Shown piece after piece: positions 35,837 through 45,032 of a stretch of DNA of 64,000 bases. The stretch is from Deltaproteobacteria bacterium (lineage in GTDB: Bacteria > Desulfobacterota > Desulfobacteria > Desulfobacterales > Desulfosarcinaceae). The position numbers and the translations under genes are program-made. Location: contig JAKALP010000015.1 of NCBI GenBank assembly GCA_021824175.1, positions 62,001-126,000 on the forward strand, written 5' to 3'. A model generated the notes under the pieces. That model did no database searches, was not told the origin of the DNA, and was given only the letters and a program-made list of their open reading frames with translations. Positions within the stretch are counted from its first letter, which is position 1; each line of letters begins with the position of its first letter.

Positions 35837-35961
35837 GGGGATGTGCGCTGAACAGACCAATCCCGGCCAAACTTCTTCACCTGCCGAAAGCGGCGGGGGA
35901 GGGAGGAGTTTAATTACCGTTGTGAGATAAGAACCGGGAAATAGAATAGGTTGGTATCTTT

Positions 35962-38900
35962 TTACTGGTCGCTTTCGGGAATCGCTTCATAGATGGCCCG
36001 TGATAGCACGCCAAAGGCGACACTCTCAAAAGCCTTATCATCCATGTAACGCGTGACGATCTTATCATTTTCGCCCATGCGCTGAATCATCAGATCCTCG
36101 ATGAGCTTGCGCAGGCCCAGCTGAAATTTGTCGAAGGGGTTGGCCTGGCGCAGCTGGATCACTTGTTCATTGGTTGCGGCTTTTTCCCTGATCTGCTCGA
36201 AAAAGAGGCGGTCTTCTTCCGTAAAGTTGGTCCCGAAGCGTTCGTTGAGCAGCTCGATGATTTCCGACAGGGGCGCTTTTTCATCCTTGGCCTTGCGGCT
36301 GCCCACATCAATGGGGCTTTTTACGCCGAATTCACCTTCCGGGTCCTCGTGCAGCAGAATGACGCCGGAATAAATCCGCTGCAAACGGTAGTATTGCAGC
36401 GTCACTTCATGGCCCAGCTTGACCGGGCCTTGGTCCGTGTCCGCGGGCAGTTCGGGCAGCAAGGAGCGTCCGTAGCTGTATAGCATTTCAAGTTCGGGAT
36501 CGGCATAGGGCATGATCTGGCTTAAAAAGGAGTAGAGGCGGATGTATGCAGCCAGTTTGTCGCGAAATTCGGCCCTCAATTCATCGGTGTACAGGGCTTT
36601 GAAGCGATCCACGGCCGGTTGCACGTGGGCATGCATATGGGCATGGTCGGCCGGGGTCTGTTTGGCCGGCGGGCGGTAGAAAATCCGGGCAAACGCCTCC
36701 ACCTCGCTCCAATGGTAGACTTGCGTGAGATCCAATTCGTGCTTGAGGCGGTTGAGCTGGGAAGGGTCGGAGTCCTCCTGCAGGCTGGTGGCATCGTAGT
36801 AGGGCTTGAAGGCCTTATAAATGTCTTCGGCTTTGTTGACGAAATCGAGCACAAAAGGGGTCTCCTTGCCCGGCAGCATGCGGTTCAGTCGCGACAGGGC
36901 CTGCACGGCCTGGACCCCATCCAGGCGCTTGTCCACGTACATGGCCATGAGCAGGGGCTGGTCAAAACCGGTCTGGTATTTATTGGCCACCAGCAGCACC
37001 TGGTAATCGGGCGAAGCAAATCGCTCGGGCAATTGCTTCTCGCCGATGGGTTTACCGCTGATGATATCGATGTTCAGGCTTGGTTCGGTGTACTCCAGGC
37101 CGAGATCCGGGTCTTTGACCGTGCCGCTGAAAGCCACCAGCGGCCGCACATCCTGGTACCCGTGGCGCTCGATGTAGCGCTTGAAGGCCTCGAAGTACTT
37201 CACGGCCTGCAAGCGGGAGGCGGTGATGACCATGGCCTTGGCGCGGCCGCCCAGGTGGTGCTTCACATGGCGCCGGAAATGCTCTACGATTACTTCTATT
37301 TTCTGTTCGATATTGGTGGGATGCATGACCAGGAATTTGGCCAAGGCTCGCGTGGCCTTCTTCTTGAACAGATCCGGATCATCCTCGATCTCTTTGACCA
37401 GTTTAAAATAGGTTTTATAGGTCGTGTAGTTTTGGACCACATCCAGGATGTAGCGCTCCTCAATGGCCTGGCGCATGCTGTAAAGATGATACGCTTCCGG
37501 CAACCCGCTATGGCCCGGCCGGCCGAACAGCTCCAGGGTCTTGCCCTTGGGTGTGGCCGTGAAAGCAAAAAAGCTGATGTTGGGTTGCGGTCCCCGGGAC
37601 TGCATGACCCGATTGAGGTTGTCTTCCCAGTCCGGTTCCTCTTCGCTGTCTTCAGGCGCGGCCCCAGCCCCCAAAATCGCCTTCAACTCTTTGGCGGTCT
37701 CGCCGCTCTGGCTCGAATGGGCTTCGTCGGCGATCACTGCATAGCGGCGCTTGGCGATTTGCGCTTCCCATTGGGTGGCCTCTTGGCGTTCTTCATCCGT
37801 GGGTGCATCCGGATTCTCGGCCCCGGCCGCCCGCAGCAGCCCGCGCAGCACAAAAGGGAATTTCTGCAGGGTGGTCACCACGATCTTGGTGCCGTCGATC
37901 AGTGCTTCGGCCAATTGCCTGGAGTCCTGGTCGATGGCCTTGACCACGCCCTGGGCGTGTTCGATCTGGTAGATGGCATCCTGTAACTGGCGATCCAGCA
38001 CCTGCCGGTCGGTGATGACAATGACGCAGTCATACACCTTTTGATCCTGCTCCGTGTGCAGGCTGGCCAAGCGGTGGGACAACCAGGAGATGCTGTTGGT
38101 CTTGCCGCTGCCCGCCGAGTGCTGGATCAAATAGTTGCGGCCCGGCCCTTCCCGGCGTGCGCCCTCGATCAACTTGCGCACGGCATCCAGCTGGTGGTAG
38201 CGGGGAAAAATCAGGTTCTCCTGGGTGATGATGCGCTGCCCGCCCTTGCCGTCGTCGATCTTGACATCCCGTTTTTCGACAAAGAGAAAGTGGCCGAGGA
38301 TATCGAGGAAACTATCGCGTTCGAGCACCGTCTCCCACAGATAGCCGGTACGGTAGCCCGAAGGATGCTGCGGGTTACCGGCTCCGCACTTGATTTCACC
38401 CGGATGGCTGCCTTGGTTGAAGGGCCGGAAGAAGGTGCTCCCACCGCTCAAACGGGTGGTCATGTAAGCCTCATCCGGGTCCACGGCAAAATGGACCAAG
38501 GCGCGCTTCTTGAATTCAAACAACGGCGCGCGTGGGTCCCGGTCGTGCTGATATTGATGGATGGCGTGGCGCCAGTTCTGGCCCGTGCGGGGATTCTTCA
38601 GCTCGCAGGTGGCCACCGGCAGGCCATTTACGGAGAGCACCAGATCCATGGTGCTGCCATCACCGGAATGACACGGCACCTGCCGGGTCACCGTCAATTC
38701 ATTGCGGCCGTAGCGGGCCAGCATCTCGGGGTTCAGGCCATGGGCCGGTTTGAAATAGGCGGTATAAAAGGTTTTGCCGTAGAACTTGAACCCGTGCCGC
38801 AGGATGTGCAGGCACCCCTTGACGGCCAGCTCCTTGACCAGCGCCTTGATCACCATGGCTTGGAGCTGATCGGCGTGCAGCGTCCGCATCTGCGCCCATA

Positions 38901-39054
38901 ACTCCGGCTGGGTATCGGCCATGAAAGCCGTGATCCGCGCTGGAAACAGGGCCAGCTCCTTGTCCCATTCCGATACCGATCCCTGCGCCCAGCCCTTGGC
39001 CGCCAGCATCTGCATCACATAGTTCTCAAAGGCGCGTTCGTTGGTCTGGGCCAT
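35962..39054 (-). CDS. hsdR: Type I restriction enzyme, R subunit
   Basis: 1030 residues. N-terminal nuclease (D137, E151-x-K153 in TCELKN, the PD-(D/E)xK triad), helicase domain 1 with Walker A SAGSGKT (313-319) and DEAH (443-446), helicase domain 2 with NKYQTGFDQPLL and QALSRLNRM, and a helical C-terminal part. Translocates DNA and cuts it far from unmodified sites, in complex with HsdM and HsdS. Last gene of the hsd operon, 55 bases after the AlbA_2 gene with a perfect hairpin between them. Confidence 0.95.
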   Translation of the reverse strand: MAQTNERAFENYVMQMLAAKGWAQGSVSEWDKELALFPARITAFMADTQPELWAQMRTLHADQLQAMVIKALVKELAVKGCLHILRHGFKFYGKTFYTAYFKPAHGLNPEMLARYGRNELTVTRQVPCHSGDGSTMDLVLSVNGLPVATCELKNPRTGQNWRHAIHQYQHDRDPRAPLFEFKKRALVHFAVDPDEAYMTTRLSGGSTFFRPFNQGSHPGEIKCGAGNPQHPSGYRTGYLWETVLERDSFLDILGHFLFVEKRDVKIDDGKGGQRIITQENLIFPRYHQLDAVRKLIEGARREGPGRNYLIQHSAGSGKTNSISWLSHRLASLHTEQDQKVYDCVIVITDRQVLDRQLQDAIYQIEHAQGVVKAIDQDSRQLAEALIDGTKIVVTTLQKFPFVLRGLLRAAGAENPDAPTDEERQEATQWEAQIAKRRYAVIADEAHSSQSGETAKELKAILGAGAAPEDSEEEPDWEDNLNRVMQSRGPQPNISFFAFTATPKGKTLELFGRPGHSGLPEAYHLYSMRQAIEERYILDVVQNYTTYKTYFKLVKEIEDDPDLFKKKATRALAKFLVMHPTNIEQKIEVIVEHFRRHVKHHLGGRAKAMVITASRLQAVKYFEAFKRYIERHGYQDVRPLVAFSGTVKDPDLGLEYTEPSLNIDIISGKPIGEKQLPERFASPDYQVLLVANKYQTGFDQPLLMAMYVDKRLDGVQAVQALSRLNRMLPGKETPFVLDFVNKAEDIYKAFKPYYDATSLQEDSDPSQLNRLKHELDLTQVYHWSEVEAFARIFYRPPAKQTPADHAHMHAHVQPAVDRFKALYTDELRAEFRDKLAAYIRLYSFLSQIMPYADPELEMLYSYGRSLLPELPADTDQGPVKLGHEVTLQYYRLQRIYSGVILLHEDPEGEFGVKSPIDVGSRKAKDEKAPLSEIIELLNERFGTNFTEEDRLFFEQIREKAATNEQVIQLRQANPFDKFQLGLRKLIEDLMIQRMGENDKIVTRYMDDKAFESVAFGVLSRAIYEAIPESDQ

Positions 39055-39080
39055 GGGGCTTCCTTTACTTAGATTTTGGT

Positions 39081-39112
39081 TAAGTTAAGGAAAAGGCGTT
39101 TTCCTTAACTTA
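39081..39112. other. Perfect 14-bp hairpin before hsdR
   Basis: TAAGTTAAGGAAAA (39081-39094), loop GGCG, complement 39099-39112. It overlaps the stop codon of the AlbA_2 gene and lies 26 bases before the hsdR start. The core TTAAGGAAAA also occurs in the hairpin upstream of hsdS (42481-42505). Confidence 0.7.
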
Positions 39113-40999
39113 GCCTTCGGTTGTATAGGCTTGATCGGTTCGGTTGGGTTTGTCAGGATACCGCAAGCGCAGGAGGCCATGAGCCACCATGGGGGTCAGG
39201 AATCGGGAGCGCAGATTATCAGGGTGGCGTTGCAGCAAATCCGCCAATTGTTTGCGGGACATCCAGCGGTCTTTGCAAAGCCTTAGAATCAATTGCTCCA
39301 TGGTCTTGGTTTCCAATCGGCGATTTTCCCTTGCCGGCGCCGCCAAATTCACAAGGGCATCCTGATCATCGACATCGTTCTTATGTACGGAGTCATCAGC
39401 CTTATATACGGAGTCAGCATCCTTATGTACGGAGTGAAGGCCCTTATGTACGGAGTCAGCATCCTTATGTACGGAGTGCACATCCCTATACATGGGGTCG
39501 CTTCCCCCTGAGGTGTCGGGCAAACGATAACGACTCCACCGTCCCTTTCCGTGCTGAACCAACGCCCCCTGGGACACCAGGTCTTGCAATAATCGCGTGA
39601 TATCCGCCGCATGCGCACCACAAATCTGCCGCATGCGAGCGTTGTCCACAGCGCCTTCCAGATCGGCGGTGACCAGGGCCTGCACTTCATTGGCGTTGAA
39701 TCGGCTGTAACGGTTGCCGAACAGCCCCTGTAACCGCTGAATGGACTCATCGGGAATCAAACTGACCATGGGCAGCCGCCACGATACTCGATCCGGTTGC
39801 ACCTGCTCGCGTACCATGGGTGAGCGCCAATGTTGCGACGCCCAGCCCCGCCGTATCTTGTCCACCCCCGAGCCCGCCTTTTCCGCCGCGCCCATCAACA
39901 TGAACATGGTCTGCAACGATTTGTTCCGGCATTCGCTGATATTGCCGCGCATCAGCTGATCAAAAGAGATCAGCAGCGTGCCGGGGTTGGAAAATTCAAA
40001 CGCGTCGCGGTATTTCTCCACCACAATGCCGCCTTGACCGTTATAGTCGGCATGGATCAGGGCATTGGTCAACGCCTCGCGGATGGCCTCATGGACATCG
40101 GTTTCCCCTTTGCGAAACAGATCGCTATCCAATTGAAAGGGCAGTTTCAGGTCTGCAGCCACCCGCTGGGCCACGCGCAAATAAAACTGAAACAGATTGG
40201 GGTTCCAGGTGCCGTCCATGGTCAAGCGATCGGTCCAGCGCACGGCCGGGTCCTGGGAAAGTTTTTCCCGATAGTCCACGTTGTAACCGGGCAATCCTTC
40301 CCGAAGGGTTTCATCCCGGCCGAACATCAGCAGACCGGCCACGGTCAACCCCTCTTCACCGCTCGATCGGTCGCGCCGCCAGCCGCCCAGCTTGATCAGC
40401 AAGCCTTTGTCATCCTCGCTCAGCCAGGGGTGCGTGGGTTTGTGGGAAGCGAGGCGCTGCCGATACTGCTGCAGGCTGGCAAGATCCAGATCCTCCAGGC
40501 CGAAATGGGCCAGGATTCTGCTGTCGGCCGGCGACTCGGAGCGGTCCGAGAGCATGCGGCCCACTTCCTGTTCGGTGCAGCGGTAATCACCCTCAAAATT
40601 TCGGCGGAAAGTTCCGGTTAGGGGATTTTGGCCGAGAAACACCGGCCGCTGGTATCGCGTGGCCCGGGGCACCCGGATGGCGATGATCGTTGCCGAAGCC
40701 TGCGGCACCTCGGCCAGATCAGCATCATTGAGCAGATTGATGTTCACCTTGCCCCGGTTGTTGATGGTATCCCAGAAAGATTTCTTCAGCTTGCGCGGAT
40801 CATCGACCCCGCTGACCCGGCCGTCATCCTCCACCCCCAGCAGGATCACCCCGCCATGGCTGTTGGCCATGGCGCTGTAGGTCTCCCAAATACTGCCCGG
40901 CAAGCCGCCCTTGGCCGACTTGAACTCCAGATCGTCGCCCTCGTCCCAGTTCAGACGGACAAGAATATCCAGCGGATTGATCGGTTGGTTCCTGTTCAT
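39110..40999 (-). CDS. AlbA_2-domain/GHKL ATPase protein of the type I R-M locus
   Basis: 629 residues. N-terminal AlbA_2 (divergent AAA-4) domain: DLEFKSAKGGLPGSIWETY, NSHGGVILLGVEDDG. Middle ATPase-like domain: EAIREALTNALIHADYNGQG, then FSNPGTLLISFDQL. After a helical segment comes a tandem 7-residue repeat (SVHKDAD type) and a winged-helix-like C-terminus (RKQLADLLQRHPDNLRSRFL). Such proteins often sit inside type I restriction loci as accessory genes of unknown role, sometimes proposed as regulators. The start at 40999 (GGAGG 9 bases upstream) is preferred to 41053. It lies 16 bases from hsdS. Confidence 0.82.
   Translation of the reverse strand: MNRNQPINPLDILVRLNWDEGDDLEFKSAKGGLPGSIWETYSAMANSHGGVILLGVEDDGRVSGVDDPRKLKKSFWDTINNRGKVNINLLNDADLAEVPQASATIIAIRVPRATRYQRPVFLGQNPLTGTFRRNFEGDYRCTEQEVGRMLSDRSESPADSRILAHFGLEDLDLASLQQYRQRLASHKPTHPWLSEDDKGLLIKLGGWRRDRSSGEEGLTVAGLLMFGRDETLREGLPGYNVDYREKLSQDPAVRWTDRLTMDGTWNPNLFQFYLRVAQRVAADLKLPFQLDSDLFRKGETDVHEAIREALTNALIHADYNGQGGIVVEKYRDAFEFSNPGTLLISFDQLMRGNISECRNKSLQTMFMLMGAAEKAGSGVDKIRRGWASQHWRSPMVREQVQPDRVSWRLPMVSLIPDESIQRLQGLFGNRYSRFNANEVQALVTADLEGAVDNARMRQICGAHAADITRLLQDLVSQGALVQHGKGRWSRYRLPDTSGGSDPMYRDVHSVHKDADSVHKGLHSVHKDADSVYKADDSVHKNDVDDQDALVNLAAPARENRRLETKTMEQLILRLCKDRWMSRKQLADLLQRHPDNLRSRFLTPMVAHGLLRLRYPDKPNRTDQAYTTEG
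39379..39490 (-). repeat. 21-bp tandem repeat within the AlbA_2 gene
   Basis: Five to six units of 21 bases with the constant part CTTATGTACGGAGT (+ strand reading), encoding SVHK plus three variable residues each. The conserved stretches are nearly identical at the DNA level, which suggests recent copy-number change. Confidence 0.85.
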
Positions 41000-41015
41000 T
41001 GGGATGCCTCCATTC

Positions 41016-42407
41016 TCATGCGGCCTCCTTTTTGGAAGCATGATCGCGCACATCGATCTTGCCCGTGACGGCGGCGGTGATCAGGGCGGTGCGGTATTCT
41101 TGCAGGCGGGTGATGGCGGTTTCTATTTTGGTGATGAGGGTGTCTAATTTTTTCGTTTCGCGGTCGAGGTAGGTGGCGATGGCGGTTTGTTCGGCAATCA
41201 GTGGGAATGGAATTCTCAAAGATTTGATTTGTTCGCAGGTGATCGCACCCTTCGTGCTGCCGCCTCCATCACTTTCATTTCTCAAAAATAAATAAGCCAT
41301 ATCAAAGACACGCCTCAGGTACCCGATTCCGTATGAATTGCGAATGGGTTTCACAAATGCAATATGCTGGTTTATCGTGGCCTTTATCAATAATGTTGTT
41401 GCCAACCCCCTCGTTTTGCCTTGCCCTGTAATGCCAATAAGGACAGCAGGGGGCTCGATGACTGGCAAGTGGCAATTGGAAAGCGCATCTTTAGTCACAA
41501 ATTGATCTGCTTGAACTACTTCCTCCAAATTGACTACCGAACTATTAAGCCAGGGGAAATCGCCATCTTCCCAGAACAGCGGATTATCCCTATTTGGCGT
41601 TGACCCATTCCCCACATGCGCAATGCTTTTCACGGGCTTGATTTCCCAAGCGAACGGAATATCTCCTATCCATTTTTCGCCCGAATCCTTAAACCGCGTA
41701 TGAGGCGCCAACCCGAACTCCCGGGCCGCATCGGGCGGCAAGCCGCGGGTAACGGTTTGGGAGATGAGGGCGGTGCGTTTTTCCTTGAGCAGCCCGCTCA
41801 GGGCCTGCTTTTTGGCGATGAGGGTGTCGAGGCGGCCGGTTTCGCGGTCGAGGAAGTTGGCGATGGCGGTTTGTTCTGATGCTTCAGGCAGCAGAACAGG
41901 AAATTTGCGAATATCAGCTTGAAATAGATGAGGGACACCCTGACCGTCTTTAAAGCTCTCAATTTTTGCCTGCATGAAATAACCGCAAATCCAGCGAAAC
42001 AAATAGTAGCCATTTATTCTTCCATTTGAACGAATTACAGCAATAGAGCTGTTTACTGTCGCTGGTCTTGGTAATTCTCTTACAATATTTGTGATACCAA
42101 GCGTGGAACCATCTTTTGCAATCAACACATCATCTTTCTGAAGCATAATTTCGGGAGACTCTAAATAGCGCTCTTCGGAAATAAAATTTACGTTCTCAAA
42201 ATTAATGCCTTTTTCGCCTTTGATGTTAGGCGTTGCTAAAAACACATAGCCATCATCAACATATTCTGAGGCGGTCAATCCTTTCCATCCTAGCCGCGCT
42301 TTGACGGAAGCGAGAAAGTCAAGTCTTTTAATTTCCCAATGTCCCGGCACTGGCCCTAACCAATCCACCCCACTCTCCTTATACTTGGGATACCCCTTCC
42401 ACTTCAT
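41016..42407 (-). CDS. hsdS: Type I restriction enzyme, specificity subunit
   Basis: 463 residues with two target recognition domains. TRD1 starts at WLGPVPGHWEIKRLDFLASV and ends before the central helix EQTAIANFLDRETGRLDTLI; TRD2 starts at WIGDIPFAWEIKPVKSIAHV and ends before EQTAIATYLDRETKKLDTLI. The two helical spacers are near copies, as usual for HsdS. It determines the bipartite DNA target; the target cannot be read from sequence. Second gene of the operon after hsdM. Confidence 0.95.
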   Translation of the reverse strand: MKWKGYPKYKESGVDWLGPVPGHWEIKRLDFLASVKARLGWKGLTASEYVDDGYVFLATPNIKGEKGINFENVNFISEERYLESPEIMLQKDDVLIAKDGSTLGITNIVRELPRPATVNSSIAVIRSNGRINGYYLFRWICGYFMQAKIESFKDGQGVPHLFQADIRKFPVLLPEASEQTAIANFLDRETGRLDTLIAKKQALSGLLKEKRTALISQTVTRGLPPDAAREFGLAPHTRFKDSGEKWIGDIPFAWEIKPVKSIAHVGNGSTPNRDNPLFWEDGDFPWLNSSVVNLEEVVQADQFVTKDALSNCHLPVIEPPAVLIGITGQGKTRGLATTLLIKATINQHIAFVKPIRNSYGIGYLRRVFDMAYLFLRNESDGGGSTKGAITCEQIKSLRIPFPLIAEQTAIATYLDRETKKLDTLITKIETAITRLQEYRTALITAAVTGKIDVRDHASKKEAA

Positions 42408-42480
42408 ACCGTCACTCCCAACAAAATTTTCAGAAGCTTTCTTCCTATAGCCGTCGAATCCGGCACAACCTCTCTTGTCG

Positions 42481-42505
42481 AACTATTAAGTTTTCCTTAA
42501 TAGTT
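42481..42505. other. Perfect 10-bp hairpin upstream of hsdS
   Basis: AACTATTAAG, loop TTTTC, CTTAATAGTT. Between hsdM and hsdS. Shares the TTAAGGAAAA core with the hairpin at 39081. Confidence 0.7.
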
Positions 42506-42532
42506 GATGCCTTCGCAAAAGCCCTTTTATTT

Positions 42533-42613
42533 TACCATGAAGAGCATGAAGGACATGAAGAGAAAATAGATTCCGAGCTATTTCAACTTCATGCTCTTCA
42601 TGTTCTTCATGGT
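42533..42613. repeat. 9-bp-period inverted repeat, family F (CATGAAGAG / CTTCATGCT)
   Basis: Left CATGAAGAG CATGAAGGA CATGAAGAG; right CTTCATGCT CTTCATGTT CTTCATGG, strict 9-base phase, inverted, about 22 bases apart. Read on the minus strand it begins about 38 bases after the hsdM stop codon. Confidence 0.9.
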
Positions 42614-42651
42614 TTAATTAAAAAAGTCCTTTAAAGCTTTCTTCTGCCGAT

Positions 42652-44775
42652 TCACTGGGTCACTTCCCTCAACAGCGCCAGGATCTCCCCCTCCAAAGTC
42701 TTGATCTCCGCCTCGATCACCTCCAGCGGTCGCGGCGGTTCATAGCGGTAAAAGTGCCGGTTCAACGGAATCTCATACCCCACCTTGGTCTTGCTCTCGT
42801 CGATCCAGGCATCGGGCACATGGGGCAGTACTTCGCGTTGGAAATAGGCTTCGATGTTCTCCTTGAGGGGCACGTTTTCGGTATCGCGCAGATCGGGGTC
42901 CGGCTCCGGGTTGCCCTGCTTGTCACGGCAGATTTCGGCGGTTTCGTCGCGTTCGCCTAAGGCGGCAATGACGGCTTTGAGTTCGGGGGCCGCGAGCCGC
43001 GCCCCTTGGGTGCGGTCCATCTCGCGCAAGGCTTTCAGAAATTCTTCGCGGTTTTTGAAAAGACGATTGCCGTACTTCTTTTCAAAGCCAGCCAGCAGGT
43101 CGCGGATGGCCTGTTGGCGCGCTTTACCGGCGGCGATCTCCTTTTGGCGCACGGTTTCGTTTTTCTTATTGCTGCCGGCCAGGTTCTTGAAGGCGCTCTG
43201 CTCCTCTATCCGGGCCATGCGTTCGGGTGCGGCCTGGAAGTTGAGGCGCAGGGGGCGCTCCACGGTGATCTTATGATAGCCAAAATCTTCGTTGTCGAAG
43301 ATCTTGCTGACCACCAGCTCCTTTTCCGTGCCGTTGAGTTTGAAGGCGCGGGTCTGGCCGTCCTTGAAGTCGCTGTAGATGCGGGTGATCTCGGCGATGT
43401 GGTCCGGGTCTTTGGCTTTTTCGGCCGGGTCACCGATGCGGCGGCGCTTGTTGCCCAGGGATTTTTCCATCTGCACCCAGAAATTGCGCGCGTCGATGAG
43501 CTGTACCTTGCCCTTGCGGCGCTTCTCCTTTTTGTTGGTCACGATCCACACATAGGTGGCGATGCCGGTGTTGTAGAAGAGCTGTTCGGGCAGGGCCACG
43601 ATGGCCTCCAGCCAGTCGTTTTCAATGATCCAGCGCCGGATGTTGCTTTCGCCGCTGCCCGCGTCGCCGGTGAACAGGGGCGAGCCGTTGAACACGATGC
43701 CGATGCGGCTGCCGCCCGCTTTGGGGGGCCGCATCTTAGATATCATATGTTGCAGGAAGAGAAAGGCGCCGTCGTTGATGCGCGGCGTGCCGGCGCCGAA
43801 GCGGCCGGCATGGCCTAATGTTTCAGCCTCTCTCTGAATGTATTGTTGCTGTTGTTTCCACTCCACCCCAAAGGGCGGATTGGCCAGCATGTAGTCGAAG
43901 ACCCACTTTTGGCCTTCGCCGTCGCGGTCAAAGCCGTCTTTGGTGAAGGTGTCGGCCAGCACGATGTTATCGGCATCCTCGCCTTTGATGAGCATGTCGG
44001 AGCGGCACACGGCCCAGGCCTCGTCGTTCCAGTCCTGGCCGAAGAGCTTGGGGTGGGCATGGCGGTTGAGCTGGCGGATGTAGTTTTCGCTCACCGAGAG
44101 CATGCCGCCCGTGCCGCAGGCCGGGTCGTAGATGGTTTTGACTACATGGCTGCGGGCCAGATCCTCTTCCGGCGCCAGCAATAGGTTGACCATCAGCTTG
44201 ATCACCTCGCGGGGGGTGAAGTGCTCCCCGGCCTCCTCGTTGGCCTGCTCCGCGCCGATCCGGATCAGCTCTTCGAAGACGTAGCCCATCTGGGTGTTGT
44301 CGATCCGGCCGATCACCGCCAGCTTGGGATCGCAAAATGCTTTGATCACTTCGAACAAAATATTTTTTTCCGCCATGCGGGCGATCTGCTGGTCAAAGGC
44401 GAAACGCTCCATGATGGCGCGCACGTTGGGGGAGAAGGAGTTGATGTAGCTGATCAGGTTGGGCGCCACATTATCGGTGTCGTCCAGCAGGGAGTGCCGG
44501 CCCTCCTTGACGAACTGCATTTTGGAAAGGTTGTAGAACCGCTGGCCGCTGACCTCCTCCAGCAAGCGCCGCACCACGGTGTCGGGCTTGGTCTTGATCT
44601 CTTGATATTTCTTAAGAACGGCCTGCTTTGTGGGCGTCAGTAAAGCATCAAACCGCCGCAGCACAGTCAACGGCAGGATTACCTTGCGATACTCGTTTCG
44701 TTTGTAGGGACCGCGAAGCAGGTTGCAGATGCTCCAGATGAAGTTGGCCAGCTGGGAGTGGGTTTCGGGCGACAT
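42652..44775 (-). CDS. hsdM: Type I restriction enzyme, methylase subunit
   Basis: 707 residues. HsdM_N helical domain (to about 150), S-adenosylmethionine motif DPACGTGG (217-224), catalytic motif NPPF (299-302) for N6-adenine methylation, and a C-terminal extension after residue 480 longer than in short HsdM forms. Works with HsdS to methylate host sites. First gene of the hsd operon (hsdM, hsdS, AlbA_2, hsdR); tRNA-Phe lies immediately upstream on the same strand. Confidence 0.95.
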   Translation of the reverse strand: MSPETHSQLANFIWSICNLLRGPYKRNEYRKVILPLTVLRRFDALLTPTKQAVLKKYQEIKTKPDTVVRRLLEEVSGQRFYNLSKMQFVKEGRHSLLDDTDNVAPNLISYINSFSPNVRAIMERFAFDQQIARMAEKNILFEVIKAFCDPKLAVIGRIDNTQMGYVFEELIRIGAEQANEEAGEHFTPREVIKLMVNLLLAPEEDLARSHVVKTIYDPACGTGGMLSVSENYIRQLNRHAHPKLFGQDWNDEAWAVCRSDMLIKGEDADNIVLADTFTKDGFDRDGEGQKWVFDYMLANPPFGVEWKQQQQYIQREAETLGHAGRFGAGTPRINDGAFLFLQHMISKMRPPKAGGSRIGIVFNGSPLFTGDAGSGESNIRRWIIENDWLEAIVALPEQLFYNTGIATYVWIVTNKKEKRRKGKVQLIDARNFWVQMEKSLGNKRRRIGDPAEKAKDPDHIAEITRIYSDFKDGQTRAFKLNGTEKELVVSKIFDNEDFGYHKITVERPLRLNFQAAPERMARIEEQSAFKNLAGSNKKNETVRQKEIAAGKARQQAIRDLLAGFEKKYGNRLFKNREEFLKALREMDRTQGARLAAPELKAVIAALGERDETAEICRDKQGNPEPDPDLRDTENVPLKENIEAYFQREVLPHVPDAWIDESKTKVGYEIPLNRHFYRYEPPRPLEVIEAEIKTLEGEILALLREVTQ

Positions 44776-44851
44776 TCGATATCTTTCATGTGTGGATGAA
44801 GAGGATGATGAACTTTAATTAACTTCCCGATATGGTTGTGTCAATGGAGGT

Positions 44852-44897
44852 AAAAAAAAGTTCAGGGTTGCGGCGTGAGCTGCAACCCTGAACTTTT
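44852..44897 (-). terminator. Intrinsic terminator downstream of tRNA-Phe
   Basis: On the minus strand the 16-bp stem AAAAGTTCAGGGTTGC / GCAACCCTGAACTTTT is followed by a T run of about eight. It separates the tRNA from hsdM. Confidence 0.9.
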
Positions 44898-44899
44898 TA

Positions 44900-44975
44900 T
44901 GGTGCCGAGGGACGGAATTGAACCGCCGACACAGGGATTTTCAGTCCCCTGCTCTACCGGCTGAGCTACCTCGGC
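44900..44975 (-). tRNA. tRNA-Phe (anticodon GAA)
   Basis: 76 nucleotides including an encoded CCA. Acceptor GCCGAGG pairs with CCTCGGC; D arm GCTC..GAGC; anticodon stem GGGGA/TCCCT (with a G-T pair) around loop CTGAAAA, anticodon GAA; T arm GGCGG TTCAATT CCGTC with a GT pair. Followed on its strand by a strong terminator. Confidence 0.97.
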
Positions 44976-45032
44976 ACAAACCGATAGGTCATTGAATTGA
45001 AAGCGCCTACCTATTAAACCGGCTGGGGGATG

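Noticed and set aside
36619-37986. 455-codon + strand frame opposite hsdR
   Set aside because: Shadow frame of the restriction subunit; no ribosome site or family.
39379-39490. CRISPR-like array
   Set aside because: The unit is 21 bases, in frame inside a gene, without spacers of constant length.
44852-44975. Attachment site of an integrative element at tRNA-Phe
   Set aside because: No integrase gene and no second copy of the tRNA 3' end was found by eye in the window; kept only as a question for comparison with relatives.
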